Assembly: GCA_019913005.1 (NCBI GenBank)
Contig: JAIOHL010000257.1
Coordinates: forward strand, 1-54,679
DNA from: Anaerolineae bacterium
Lineage (GTDB): Bacteria > Chloroflexota > Anaerolineae > Aggregatilineales > J027
Length of the DNA: 54,679 bases
Reading direction: 5' to 3'
Shown in pieces: positions 24,764 to 33,478 of this stretch (its first letter is position 1; each line of letters starts with the position of its first letter). Position numbers and translations under genes: made by a program. Under the pieces are notes generated by a model. That model was not told where the DNA came from and did no database searches. It saw only the letters and a list, made by a program, of their open reading frames with translations.

Positions 24764-26082
24764 CGCCGTCGTTCTGCCAACGACTTCAGGCTGTCTTCGG
24801 GCAGCACCTCCAATTGAAACGTCTTCGGGGCGCTGATGCGTTGGGTCACATAAATCCCGCGATGCCCTGACGCGAGATAGGCCACCACGCAACCGAGCAT
24901 CAAATAAAGGGGTGCGCCTCCGAATAATTCAATCGCCATCAGGGTGCAGGCAATCGGTGTATTGCTTGACCCGGCGAACACCGCCACAAACCCAATCGAG
25001 GCCATAAATATCGGGTCAACGCCGAGCAATCGCCCCAACGTATAACCAAGCGTCGAGCCAATTACAAACAGCGGTGTGACCTCCCCACCCAAAAATCCCG
25101 ACCCCAACGTAATCGCCGTGAAAATCAGTTTCAGCAAAAACGCGAATGTGACAACCCCTTCCCCATTTAGACTATTTTGAATCAGGGGCAAGCTCAACCC
25201 CAGATAATCGCGGGTGTCCAGCAGGAGGGCCAAACCGACGACCACCGCCCCACCGAAAAAGGGCCGTAGGGGTGGATAGCTGACGTTGCGAAAATGCAGC
25301 GCCTTGACGGCGTGGGTCAATTCGACAAATAGCATACTCGTCAGACCGAACAGTACCCCCGCAATCAGGACTTTAATCAGCAGCAAGGGGTCAATTTCGA
25401 CATTGGGCAGGTGCGGATAATGCGAATGTTCGACGCCGAGCGCACGGGTGGTCAGATCACCCACCACCGCCGCCGCCAAACACGGCACAAGGCCATCGTA
25501 GCGAATCCGGCCCATACTCTGGACTTCCATGCCAAAGACAAATCCGGCAACGGGTGTGCCAAACACCGACCCAAAGCCCCCGCTAATCCCCGCCATAATC
25601 ATCAGCCGTCGGTCATCCCCATTGATTTTCAGCATCCGCCGCAAACCATCCGCCAGACTCGCCCCCATCTGAATCGCTGTGCCTTCGCGTCCCGCCGACC
25701 CACCAAACAAATGCGTGATGACCGTGCCGATTAAAATCATGGGGGCCATGCGACGGGGGATGCGAGTAGCATTAGCATTGACTTCCTCGATCACCAGATT
25801 GTTGCCCTGTGATGCCGTGCTGCCAAAATGGTGATAAATCCACCCCACCGCGAATCCGGCAACAGGCAGCAAATAAATAATCGGCGTATGGGCGATACGA
25901 AACTCAGTGGCCCATTTGAGGCTAATCAAAAAGACTGCCGATGCGATGCCTGCCATAATGCCGATCACCCCACCCAACAGCGACCATTTGCCAAGTAGCT
26001 GCAAAAAATCCCGAAAATCTTGGGGATGGAGGTGAAATAGTTCCTCAAAAAAACCGATGAGCCGAGTTCGATAAATGGACAT
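24760..26082 (-). CDS. CLC-family anion transporter, probable CLC-F fluoride/proton antiporter type
   Basis: This 440-residue polytopic protein has the CLC selectivity segments in altered form: NNLVIEEV in place of GSGIP, GSAGREGTAIQMG in place of GK/REGP, LGGEVTPLFVIGS for the GxFxP segment, and FAGSSNTPIACT. Those are features I associate with the CLC-F clade, which exports fluoride, rather than with chloride/proton exchangers. The gating Glu in GREGT is present. I could not find a fluoride riboswitch upstream. The neighbouring regulator genes do not hint at a trigger. Subfamily assignment is inference from these motifs. Confidence 0.82.
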   Translation of the reverse strand: MSIYRTRLIGFFEELFHLHPQDFRDFLQLLGKWSLLGGVIGIMAGIASAVFLISLKWATEFRIAHTPIIYLLPVAGFAVGWIYHHFGSTASQGNNLVIEEVNANATRIPRRMAPMILIGTVITHLFGGSAGREGTAIQMGASLADGLRRMLKINGDDRRLMIMAGISGGFGSVFGTPVAGFVFGMEVQSMGRIRYDGLVPCLAAAVVGDLTTRALGVEHSHYPHLPNVEIDPLLLIKVLIAGVLFGLTSMLFVELTHAVKALHFRNVSYPPLRPFFGGAVVVGLALLLDTRDYLGLSLPLIQNSLNGEGVVTFAFLLKLIFTAITLGSGFLGGEVTPLFVIGSTLGYTLGRLLGVDPIFMASIGFVAVFAGSSNTPIACTLMAIELFGGAPLYLMLGCVVAYLASGHRGIYVTQRISAPKTFQLEVLPEDSLKSLAERRR

Positions 26083-26124
26083 AGACCCTCAATTAAGATG
26101 ATTCGTATGTTGACTTATGGGATA

Positions 26125-26161
26125 TCCAGCTAAATTCAGCACGGCGGCTTTAGCCCCGTGT
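26125..26161 (+). repeat. Dispersed repeat B, partial copy
   Basis: Core TCCAGCTAAATTCAGCACGG followed by CGGCTTTAGCCCCGTGT. The same core recurs at 31056-31140 and 34740-34823. CACGG pairs with CCGTG inside it. Confidence 0.75.
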
Positions 26162-26166
26162 CATAA

Positions 26167-26200
26167 ACAAAAAAAGCCTCTACCAATGTTCGGTAGAAGC
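26167..26200 (-). terminator. Rho-independent terminator after the DinB gene
   Basis: On the minus strand GGCTTCTACC, a short loop, GGTAGAGGC is followed by T7. It lies about 220 bases downstream of the DinB stop, before the antiporter gene. Confidence 0.82.
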
Positions 26201-26323
26201 CATTAACCTCACGGTGTTACGCGAGCTTCATCGCGGGATTGTATTCAATCCATCTCCTAGTCTAGCCTATTCGCAAAAGGGTCGTCAAGATTGGGTCTGA
26301 ATGGGATAATGCTTAACCCCACC

Positions 26324-26409
26324 GCCGGTCCTCCCCAAAGCACAGGGAGGGGAGAAATCCTTGTTTTTAAGCCCTTCCCTTTGTTAGGGGAAGGGTTGGG
26401 GATGGGGTT
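26324..26409. repeat. G-rich palindromic repeat, double copy
   Basis: A short unit (CCTCCCC, loop, GGGAGGGG at 26326-26352) is followed by a full 45-base unit (26365-26409) identical to 22472-22516. Confidence 0.8.
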
Positions 26410-26417
26410 CTTTTTAG

Positions 26418-26918
26418 CTATAGCGAATCGAAGAACCACCCCTGCATATTGCGGATGCTGATAAGTTCGCAGGTGTGATAGCTGTTGTGGGCAATCATAC
26501 TCTGGATAACATGCTGCCGCGTGTTCCAACTATCGCTGTCTTTGATTTTTTCATTCAAATCGGCATCACTCAAGGGTGCAACATAAGCCGCCAATTTCGC
26601 ATTGGCCTCAATGACGCGCGTTTTGGCCGCTTGCCATGCCGCCTCGGATGGGTCAATCACTTTGGGCCAGCCATCGGGCGCACCGAGGGCCTCAAAGTCC
26701 ACCGGACGCTTTTGCAGTTCCAATAGGGCCACTTCTTGCCAAAAACGCACATGATTGACCACGCCCCACACACTGTTAAATTTTTCGGCGGGCACGCTAG
26801 CAGCTTGTTTGGCGGTCAAGCCATCCATCGCCGATACGAAGGAACTAAACCACCCATGTGCGCTGGTCGTGAATAAGCCCTCAAGTGCTTCCGCCAAGTG
26901 TTTTGCCTCAGACGACAT
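26418..26918 (-). CDS. DinB/DfsB-family protein
   Basis: This 166-residue four-helix-bundle protein has the family's metal ligands: His in NHVRFWQEV and the HNSYH pair in MIAHNSYHTCEL near the C-terminus. DinB-like proteins bind a divalent metal and include thiol-dependent transferases (BstA/YfiT-like). The start at 26918 follows AGGGAATTGCAG; a longer frame to 27116 would span the divergent promoter of the WYL gene and is rejected. The divergent WYL regulator may control it, by position. Confidence 0.82.
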   Translation of the reverse strand: MSSEAKHLAEALEGLFTTSAHGWFSSFVSAMDGLTAKQAASVPAEKFNSVWGVVNHVRFWQEVALLELQKRPVDFEALGAPDGWPKVIDPSEAAWQAAKTRVIEANAKLAAYVAPLSDADLNEKIKDSDSWNTRQHVIQSMIAHNSYHTCELISIRNMQGWFFDSL

Positions 26919-27155
26919 CTGCAATTCCCTTTCCTCAGTAGAATATAAACATCTACTCATTAGGATATGGGTCAATGTTGCCACCAGTATGTCAGCATTT
27001 ATTTGAGACATCATAGATTTGATGGCATCCAAAACGAACGATTTTTTGACGATTAAATATGGATGTTTTCGTAGGGGATGACCCTGTGTCATCCCAAAAA
27101 CGGGCGGGCACGGCAACCTATCGCATATTCGAAAACATCATTTAGGAAGATAACC
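26919..27155. other. Divergent gap with a perfect hairpin
   Basis: GGGATGAC (27075-27082) and GTCATCCC (27088-27095) form a perfect stem with a five-base loop in the leader of the WYL gene. It could be an operator or an RNA hairpin. Confidence 0.45.
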
Positions 27156-28166
27156 ATGAATCGTTTTGATCGGGCAATGGCGATTTTATTGCTACTGCGA
27201 AACAGCAAGCTGCCCCTTTCGGCAGCGGAACTGGCACGGCGCTTGGAGGTCTCCAAACGCACCATTTACCGCGATGTCGAGGCGCTGGCTGAGGTCGGTG
27301 TGCCAGTGTATGCCGAACCGGGACGCGACGGCGGCTTTAAATTGATGGAGGGCTATTTCATCTCGCCAATTGCCTTTTCAGTCGGTGAGGCGACCTCGTT
27401 GCTCATCGGGCTGGCTCTCTTAGATCGTCTCCGTGCCAAACCCTTTGCCAATGAATTAGAGATGGCCCGTCAGAAATTGTTGGCGGTTGTGCCTGATCAT
27501 CTGCACGATATTCTACGACAGGCCGAGCAATTGATTGGCTTTGAAGACCTGCCCCACGACGTTTTTCACCCCGAACCCTCTGAAATCAGCCTATCTGAAT
27601 TGAGCGAGGCGCAGGTGATTACGGTGTTTTTGCAGGGGATTTTGGAACGGCACGCGGTAGAAATTGCCTATTTTTCGCCCTACAGCAAGACCCGGCGCAA
27701 TTACGTGCTATCTCCAAATGGCATCCTCTGGGATCGTAATCATTGGTATCTGGTCGGGCAACGACAGAGTACATCGCCGTCGCTTTGGCGGGCCGATCGG
27801 GTGATGGGCATCACGCGCCATTCCCACCCAATTCGAGACACCACTCCATTTTATGTGGTGGATTGGCTAGGGCGGAAATGGCTAGATGACGCGATCAGCA
27901 ATTGGGCTGAAATGTCGCCTGTGGTCATCCGTATGACCCCCGCCCAAGCCGAACGATTGCAGCGCGATTGGTATTATGGTCACGCCCAATTTGAAAACAT
28001 CGCCCCCGACGCGGTATTGATGCGATTTGGCGAGGGCAATCAGGCGTGGGTATTTGAATTGGTGCGCTGGTTGGGGCATGGGGCTGAACTCATCGAACCC
28101 CATACGTGGCGCGAGGCGTTTGTCGCCGAAATGCAAGCGATTGTGGCGACCTATCATGCTGATTGA
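27156..28166 (+). CDS. WYL-domain transcriptional regulator (YafY type)
   Basis: This 336-residue protein has an N-terminal HTH_11 (DRAMAILLLLRNSKLPLSAA, LARRLEVSKRTIYRDVEALA, GVPVYAEPGRDGGF), the WYL domain (AVEIAYFSPYSKTRRNYVLSP is cut here to show the Tyr-rich strand; then NHWYLVGQR) and a C-terminal WCX region. WYL domains bind nucleotides or nucleic acids. The ATG at 27156 has TAGGAAG upstream. It is divergent from the DinB gene and its 3' end overlaps the convergent MFS gene by 13 bases. Confidence 0.9.
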   Translation: MNRFDRAMAILLLLRNSKLPLSAAELARRLEVSKRTIYRDVEALAEVGVPVYAEPGRDGGFKLMEGYFISPIAFSVGEATSLLIGLALLDRLRAKPFANELEMARQKLLAVVPDHLHDILRQAEQLIGFEDLPHDVFHPEPSEISLSELSEAQVITVFLQGILERHAVEIAYFSPYSKTRRNYVLSPNGILWDRNHWYLVGQRQSTSPSLWRADRVMGITRHSHPIRDTTPFYVVDWLGRKWLDDAISNWAEMSPVVIRMTPAQAERLQRDWYYGHAQFENIAPDAVLMRFGEGNQAWVFELVRWLGHGAELIEPHTWREAFVAEMQAIVATYHAD

Positions 28167-29380
28167 ATCGGCTCGGCTGGTTTGACCGGATTATGCCATG
28201 CCAACAACCCCACCGCGACCATCGCCAATGCTGCCCCGGTGATAAAGGGCGCACGCGGGCCAAACCCATCCCATCCCCCGATACCTTGCCACAACACCCC
28301 TGCAAGTAGGCTTGCCGGAAACGCCATGAGGCCAATCGTGGCGTTGTAGATGCCATACGCCGTGCCGTGTTGGATTTTCGGCACTAAATCCGCCACCAAC
28401 GCCTTTGCTGTGCCCTCCACCGAGGCATAATACAGGCCATAAAAGGCATAGACCAGCCACACCTGCCACCCCGTCGCCGTCAGGGCAAACAGCAAATAGA
28501 TGAGACTGTAGATGCTCCACCCACCGAGAATCAATTTACGCCGCCCTACCCGATCCGACAATGCCCCCAATGGGCCGGAAAACAGGGTATAGACCAGATT
28601 GAACGTCATCAACATGCCCAAAATCTCAGCGACATGCAGGCCGCGCCGTTGGGCCAACAGCACCAAAAAGCCATCCGATGAGTTGCCAAGTGTAAAAATG
28701 GCAACCACCACCAAGAAAAACTTAAAATCACGGCTGAGGGGCATTTTTTCGACGGCGGCCTGACCCGCTTTTGGCTTGGATGCCACCTCCCGCGCTCCAA
28801 TCGCCAACACCAGTACGGCCAACAATCCGGGGATGATGCCAATCAAAACTAGGGTGCGAAAGGTGTCACGGCTTAAATCCAGCGCATCCGATTGGCTGGC
28901 AAGCACGACCCCCAATGCGATGGTTAGGCCGAGCAACGCGCCTGCCGTATCACCTGCCCGATGCAACCCGAAGGCCAAGCCGCGATGCTGTTCATCAATG
29001 CTGCCTGCGATGAGAGCGTCACGCGGGGCCGTGCGAATCCCCTTGCCGACTCGATCAGCAAAACGTACCGCCAGAACACCCCCCCACCCCGTCACGATAT
29101 AGAGGAACGGTTTGGCAATCGCGGAGAGGCTATACCCCGCGACGGCTAACCATTTGCGCCCCTGAATTTTATCCGACCACCACCCTGATACCGCTTTTAA
29201 TATACTGGAGGTTGTTTCAGCGACCCCCTCAATTAACCCGATGACCGCCGTTGAGACTCCTAAAACATTCGAGAGGAACAGCGGCACGAGATTCAAAATC
29301 ATCTCACTGGACACATCGGTCAGAAAACTGGTCAACGTCGTAACCCACACATTACGCGGCAGTTGTCGCCATTGATTCAT
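28154..29380 (-). CDS. MFS transporter
   Basis: This 408-residue, twelve-helix permease begins NVWVTTLTSFLTDVSSEMI and has the MFS loop motif in GWWSDKIQGRKWLAV and a second copy in LGALSDRVGRRKLI. The RFADRVGKGIRTAPRDALIA segment is typical of a large family of uncharacterised multidrug-type transporters. The substrate is unknown. It overlaps the WYL gene tail to tail, so the pair may compete transcriptionally. Confidence 0.9.
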   Translation of the reverse strand: MNQWRQLPRNVWVTTLTSFLTDVSSEMILNLVPLFLSNVLGVSTAVIGLIEGVAETTSSILKAVSGWWSDKIQGRKWLAVAGYSLSAIAKPFLYIVTGWGGVLAVRFADRVGKGIRTAPRDALIAGSIDEQHRGLAFGLHRAGDTAGALLGLTIALGVVLASQSDALDLSRDTFRTLVLIGIIPGLLAVLVLAIGAREVASKPKAGQAAVEKMPLSRDFKFFLVVVAIFTLGNSSDGFLVLLAQRRGLHVAEILGMLMTFNLVYTLFSGPLGALSDRVGRRKLILGGWSIYSLIYLLFALTATGWQVWLVYAFYGLYYASVEGTAKALVADLVPKIQHGTAYGIYNATIGLMAFPASLLAGVLWQGIGGWDGFGPRAPFITGAALAMVAVGLLAWHNPVKPAEPIQSA

Positions 29381-29412
29381 GCGGCTGGCCCTCTTTTACA
29401 AAGAATGTAAAA

Positions 29413-29443
29413 GGCTTCTGCCCATCCGAAAATGAGAGAAGCC
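29413..29443 (-). terminator. Probable terminator after the TPR gene
   Basis: On the minus strand GGCTTCT and AGAAGCC form a stem with a 17-base loop, followed by CTTTTAC. It separates the TPR gene from the downstream MFS gene. Confidence 0.5.
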
Positions 29444-29505
29444 GTATAACCTTGTTGAAACGTAATTAGACTATAGCGCGGTGAGTGGACACCAGCAAAA
29501 GTCGT

Positions 29506-30966
29506 TCACTGCAAGAGCGTCTCCAAAATCCAGCCTTCGCCACCATCACATTGCAGATAGATATAAGTCAGGCCATCGTTGGGGTTTTGGGCGGTGCGAA
29601 CCACAGTAGATTCTGTGGCGGGGGAACAGACGACCATGCCAGACGGGTTGCCGGGCACATTTTCGAGCATCAGGGGGCGTATCCCAAGTGTGTAGATTGA
29701 CCCAGCCGGATAAAGCGGGCTACTGACATCTACCATCTCTGGCCCGGCGGTTTCGATACAGCGTTGGGCATAGGTAGCTTCAAAATCCTTAAATTCTTGC
29801 ACAGCCCGCACACGTTCCGACCCATAGATAAACAACACATCATCGAGATAAGCGGCAGACTGCTCGCAGTCCCGATACTGCTGCGACAAGGTGTGCAGTC
29901 CCGCCAAATTCAACAAGGCAGGCGGAAAATCGGGGCTGATTTCGAGCGCGTGCTGGTGGTCAGCGAGGGCCAGCGTAAAATCAATATCGAGCGTCACCAC
30001 CATGAACCCCTGCCGCACCCAATACAGCGTACTGAATGGGGCCAATTCAACCGCCCGTGCCATTGCCGCAAGGCCGCGTTCATTGCTGCCGCGTTCCAAT
30101 GGCCGCCCAAAAATCATTGCAGTGATGGCATAGGCCATGCGATAGTGCATCGCCGCGTCATTGGGATAAAGCTGCGTGCCCCGCTCATATTCATCAATCG
30201 CCGCCGGAAAATCGCCGTGCATATCCAACAGGAAGCCCTGTGCATAGATTCCCCATCGGCTGTCGGGTGCAAGCTCGACCACGCGGGTAAGGTCGTCCGA
30301 TACCTCAGGGGTCAGGGTGCGGTCAGAAGAAATCGCACGGGCAATCTTGAGATAGGCAAAGGCCCGATAATAATACCCACGCGGGTCATCGGGATAGAGG
30401 TCAATGGCTATGGAATATTGACTGATGGCACTTTCATAATCCTCGTTGATGCCATAAAAATCCCCATAGGCCAAGATAACCTCTATATTATTGGGGTCAA
30501 GGCCAACGGCTTGGTCAAGGTCATTGATCGCCGAAAGATAGTCGTCGCCATACCCCGTATAGCCAAGATAAAGATTGAGGAATGGCCCCCCCAAAGTATC
30601 TACTGCATTCGGCCCAGCATAGACCCGCCCCCGCAGCGCCAAGACCGTCGCATTTTGGGGGTCAAGTTGATAGGCCGCATCCAAATCGGCCAGCGCGAGG
30701 TCGTAGGCGTCCGTTTCCATGTACAGCCGGGCACGTCCCACATACGCCTCCACCAAACTCGCATCCAGTTCAATGGCCGCGCTGAAGTCCGCCAACGCAC
30801 AGGGGGTATCATGGTCATACTGCTGACCGCGTGCCAAATAGTCTTGAGCGTTTTCCCCATCGAGTGAGACGGAACAGGCGCTGTCTTGGGCCTGCAAAGT
30901 TGATGGTGATGCCACAAACAGCAGCACCATCCCGACAGTTATCACCATCATTTTGCGCAGTAACAT
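29506..30966 (-). CDS. Secreted TPR-repeat protein with SH3b-like C-terminus
   Basis: This 486-residue protein has a signal peptide (MMVITVGMVLLFVASPS, cleavage near LQAQ) and about nine TPR units from residue 40 to 400, with recurring ALADFSAAIELDASLVEAYV and SAISQYSIAIDLYPDDPRGY patterns. The last 60 residues (VVRTAQNPND, then GGEGWILETLL) look like a single SH3b domain. It is probably an extracellular scaffold linked to the wall. It belongs to the same style of secreted protein as the SH3b paralogues in this window, and appears to be monocistronic. Confidence 0.86.
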   Translation of the reverse strand: MLLRKMMVITVGMVLLFVASPSTLQAQDSACSVSLDGENAQDYLARGQQYDHDTPCALADFSAAIELDASLVEAYVGRARLYMETDAYDLALADLDAAYQLDPQNATVLALRGRVYAGPNAVDTLGGPFLNLYLGYTGYGDDYLSAINDLDQAVGLDPNNIEVILAYGDFYGINEDYESAISQYSIAIDLYPDDPRGYYYRAFAYLKIARAISSDRTLTPEVSDDLTRVVELAPDSRWGIYAQGFLLDMHGDFPAAIDEYERGTQLYPNDAAMHYRMAYAITAMIFGRPLERGSNERGLAAMARAVELAPFSTLYWVRQGFMVVTLDIDFTLALADHQHALEISPDFPPALLNLAGLHTLSQQYRDCEQSAAYLDDVLFIYGSERVRAVQEFKDFEATYAQRCIETAGPEMVDVSSPLYPAGSIYTLGIRPLMLENVPGNPSGMVVCSPATESTVVRTAQNPNDGLTYIYLQCDGGEGWILETLLQ

Positions 30967-31055
30967 CGGGAACTATCCCCCATATTCGAACTCACTTGGA
31001 TTTGGTGGTAGTACGCTGGAGGAGGGACGGGGGTTGCAATTTCTACAGCGGCTCT

Positions 31056-31140
31056 AATGTTGAGCGATCCGCATTTCCAGCTAGATTCAGTACAGCGGCT
31101 TTAGTCCCGTATTCTAATGGGTCAACATTACTTGGAAATC
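31056..31140 (+). repeat. Dispersed repeat B, full copy 1
   Basis: An 85-base unit from ATGTTGAGCGATCCGCATTT to TACTTGGAAATCG. Inverted ends GCATTTCCAG and CTTGGAAATCGC give it a MITE-like layout. It is about 83% identical by eye to 34740-34823. Confidence 0.75.
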
Positions 31141-31288
31141 GCCATAATCTTGAGGAACGACCCGTAACTTTTTAGTCACAGGGGCGGTATTTTGGATACA
31201 AGAAACTAGCTAAACCTCATGCAGACTCTTTATTCTCCCTAGTATGGAGTTTGCATCTTGTTAGTTCCTCCTCCCTTCCATAACAGGA

Positions 31289-31314
31289 AGGACGGCCACG
31301 AAGCCGTCCTTTTT
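31289..31314. terminator. Terminator-like hairpin
   Basis: AGGACGGC (31289-31296) and GCCGTCCT (31303-31310) pair perfectly with a T4 run on the plus strand. It lies just past the stop of the minus-strand gene at 31342. Confidence 0.6.
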
Positions 31315-31341
31315 GTTTCCCGTGACAATGCAGGACAACCA

Positions 31342-32691
31342 TCAATCGTTTTTGTTGTTACCCTGATTGCCTTGACCGTTATTTCCATTATTCCCGCTGT
31401 TGCTCTGATTCCCCTGCCCGTTGTTCCCGTTATTGCCCTGATTCCCCTGCCCATTGTTGCCATTGTTTCCGTTACCGTTATTGCCCTGACCATTATTCGA
31501 AGGCTGCTTGGTGGGACGGTGGGTTTGGCCGGGGGCATTGCCGCTGTTGCCGGGATGGATTGGGGTCGAGTCGTTTTCACGGATACTTTGGCCTTTGCCG
31601 TTACCCAGATTGACGCCATTATTTAACGGGCTGGCATCGGCAGGCATCAAATCACGCCAACTGGCGCCAGCAGTGCGTTGGGCAATCAGTGACGCGACAT
31701 CCCCCGCCCCTGCTTGGGCCAAGAGGTAAATCCGGGCAATTTCGCCGTTGCCGAGTTGGGTCGTGCTGAGGGCCTCCAATTCCGTATACGCGATACCGAG
31801 GGCGTCGCCTAATACCAACAGCACCGGGTCGCATTTGGGTGTCTCAATCGGGCACTGCGGTGCGTTGGCCTGTTCATCGGGGGTCGCAAACCGGGCTGTT
31901 TCCACCAAAATTTGACCCTCATCCAACAACAAACCGCTGACCGTGACGACATCCCCGCTGGCAAACCCAAAATCACCAGCGTTCTCTTCCACAATTGGTA
32001 CGCCAGCAACCGTCACCTGTTCACCCTGCGCGACTGACCCGGTGATGTCCATATAAACCGCTAATTCAGTCGCATCCCCGACCTCAACCGGTGTCTCACT
32101 CGCTTGGGGTGGCACAGTTACAGTATCGGTTACGATGGGCGGCGGTGTCTCACTTGGGAGCGTGGTAGAGGATGCCGTAGCCGATGGGACAGGAGAAACT
32201 GTTTCTGATGGACGTAGGGTCGCCGTTGCCAATGGCTGGTCGGTAGCGGTCTGCGTCGGTGCAATGGCGACAATCGTCGGGACGGGTGATGTCACAATTT
32301 CAGTGGCAGCATCCGTTGCTGTCGAGATCGCGGCCTCACCGTGCTGGTCAGGGTCATCCTGCCCGCCAGCCAATACCACGTAGCCGCTCAAAATCAACAT
32401 CATGCCCGCTGCCATTAATCCCATACGGACAACCATACGGCTTGGGAAACGGGTAATTTTTGATTGGGCTGCTACGCCGTTTAGGACTCTGGTCTGCATC
32501 CGTGCAATTTGGTCAGGGGTAGGCAGCGATGAGGCCGGGGCAGCCGCCGACAATTCCACTGCCGCCCGCAAGAGTGGTTCAAGAGCGGCCCGATTGTGCG
32601 GATAGGCTGCGAGGCATTCTTCAAGGGTGGCCCCTTTTGCAAGTCGCCGTAGACACGCCTCCAACTGGATTTCCAAATTTACTGGGTTCAT
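31342..32691 (-). CDS. Membrane anti-sigma-like partner with Asn/Gly-rich tail
   Basis: This 449-residue protein has an N-terminal segment (LEACLRRLAKGATLEECLAA) like the DUF5667/ECF-associated domain, one transmembrane helix (VRMGLMAAGMMLILSGYVVL, about 86-106), a Thr/Pro/Ser linker, a DUF5666-like beta domain (VYMDITGSVAQGEQVTVAG), a Cys-containing region (CPIETPKCDPVLL) and a C-terminal low-complexity Asn-Gly-Gln tail of about 60 residues. Its start overlaps the sigma stop by four bases, so it is translated with the sigma factor and probably holds it at the membrane. The anti-sigma role is inferred from this arrangement. Confidence 0.75.
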   Translation of the reverse strand: MNPVNLEIQLEACLRRLAKGATLEECLAAYPHNRAALEPLLRAAVELSAAAPASSLPTPDQIARMQTRVLNGVAAQSKITRFPSRMVVRMGLMAAGMMLILSGYVVLAGGQDDPDQHGEAAISTATDAATEIVTSPVPTIVAIAPTQTATDQPLATATLRPSETVSPVPSATASSTTLPSETPPPIVTDTVTVPPQASETPVEVGDATELAVYMDITGSVAQGEQVTVAGVPIVEENAGDFGFASGDVVTVSGLLLDEGQILVETARFATPDEQANAPQCPIETPKCDPVLLVLGDALGIAYTELEALSTTQLGNGEIARIYLLAQAGAGDVASLIAQRTAGASWRDLMPADASPLNNGVNLGNGKGQSIRENDSTPIHPGNSGNAPGQTHRPTKQPSNNGQGNNGNGNNGNNGQGNQGNNGNNGQGNQSNSGNNGNNGQGNQGNNKND

Positions 32692-33257
32692 GCTGATTCA
32701 TCCGAATCCCTGTTTAAAAATCGGGCGAGTCGCCTCAGCGCCCGAAACTGTAGGGCCTTGATTGCACCCTCTTGTTTGCCCATCAATGCGGCTGTCTCAT
32801 CCAGATTATGTCCCTGTATAAACCGCAGCATCAAGACCTGCTGTTGTTCCTCGGTCAAGTGCTCCAACGCCTGCAAAATGGTACTTTTTTCAATGTCTGC
32901 CATCACCGCTTCTTCCGTTGAATCACCTGCTGCGTGCAGGGTCAACTGGTCAAATGAGGTGGTGGGACCGCGTCGTTTTTCTCGTCGGTAGTGGTCAATA
33001 ATCAGACCACGCGCAATATGATAAAGCCACCCCAAAAATGGGACACCACGTTCCTCATATTTGGGCAGCGTTTCAATTGCTCGAATAAACACTTCACTGG
33101 TCAAGTCCTCAGCGAGGGCCGTATTCGACACCCGCAGATAGACGTAACGATAGACCTGACCGACATGGCGCTGGTAGAGCGTCGAAATTGCCTGCTGATC
33201 ACCTTGTTGAGCAGCCCGAACTAGTTCTGCATCCTCAGGGAGATGGGGATTCGCCAC
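32688..33257 (-). CDS. ECF RNA polymerase sigma factor
   Basis: This 189-residue protein has sigma region 2 (YRYVYLRVSNTALAEDLTSE, VFIRAI, FLGWLYHIARGLIIDHYRRE) and region 4 (LTEEQQQVLMLRFIQGHNLD, ETAALMGKQEGAIKALQFRA). It has no N- or C-terminal extension. It is translationally coupled to the downstream membrane partner. The target regulon is unknown; its own promoter in 33258-33478 would be the place to look for an autoregulatory ECF motif. Confidence 0.93.
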   Translation of the reverse strand: MANPHLPEDAELVRAAQQGDQQAISTLYQRHVGQVYRYVYLRVSNTALAEDLTSEVFIRAIETLPKYEERGVPFLGWLYHIARGLIIDHYRREKRRGPTTSFDQLTLHAAGDSTEEAVMADIEKSTILQALEHLTEEQQQVLMLRFIQGHNLDETAALMGKQEGAIKALQFRALRRLARFLNRDSDESA

Positions 33258-33478
33258 GCTGTCCTTAATCCTGTTACCGTTCGGCTCGAAAAAAAGTTGC
33301 CGATTGCAATGTCAGGGTATTGTAATAACTGTTGGAGGGGATGTTTTGTAAAGAATTTTTCACAAAAGGATGCCACCGGGAACAATCCTCTGGCGACTGG
33401 CGTCTTGGAGCATGGAAAGTCCCCCACTTGTTAGAGGTGGGTGCAAACTCACCTCTATACCCATTCGAGGTATTCCGT

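Larger units (their letters stand above)
30967..31341. other. Intergenic region with repeat B and a hairpin
   Basis: No gene is visible. It contains a full copy of repeat B and a strong hairpin, described separately; the remainder has no notable signal. Confidence 0.5.

Noticed and set aside
26083-26300. Fluoride riboswitch upstream of the CLC gene
   Set aside because: Looked for the GATG-plus-CATTAAGGGCTGATGAC-like core on the minus strand; only repeat B and a terminator are present.
29764-30867. A 367-codon open frame on the plus strand, antisense to the TPR gene
   Set aside because: It is the mirror of a convincing secreted TPR gene. The translation has no recognisable motif, signal or sensible hydrophobicity, and there is no ribosome-binding site.
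31342-31520. Tandem Asn/Gly-coding repeats considered as a CRISPR or satellite array
   Set aside because: The short periodicity is codon-level low complexity (AAT/GGC-type codons) inside a reading frame, with no spacers of constant length.
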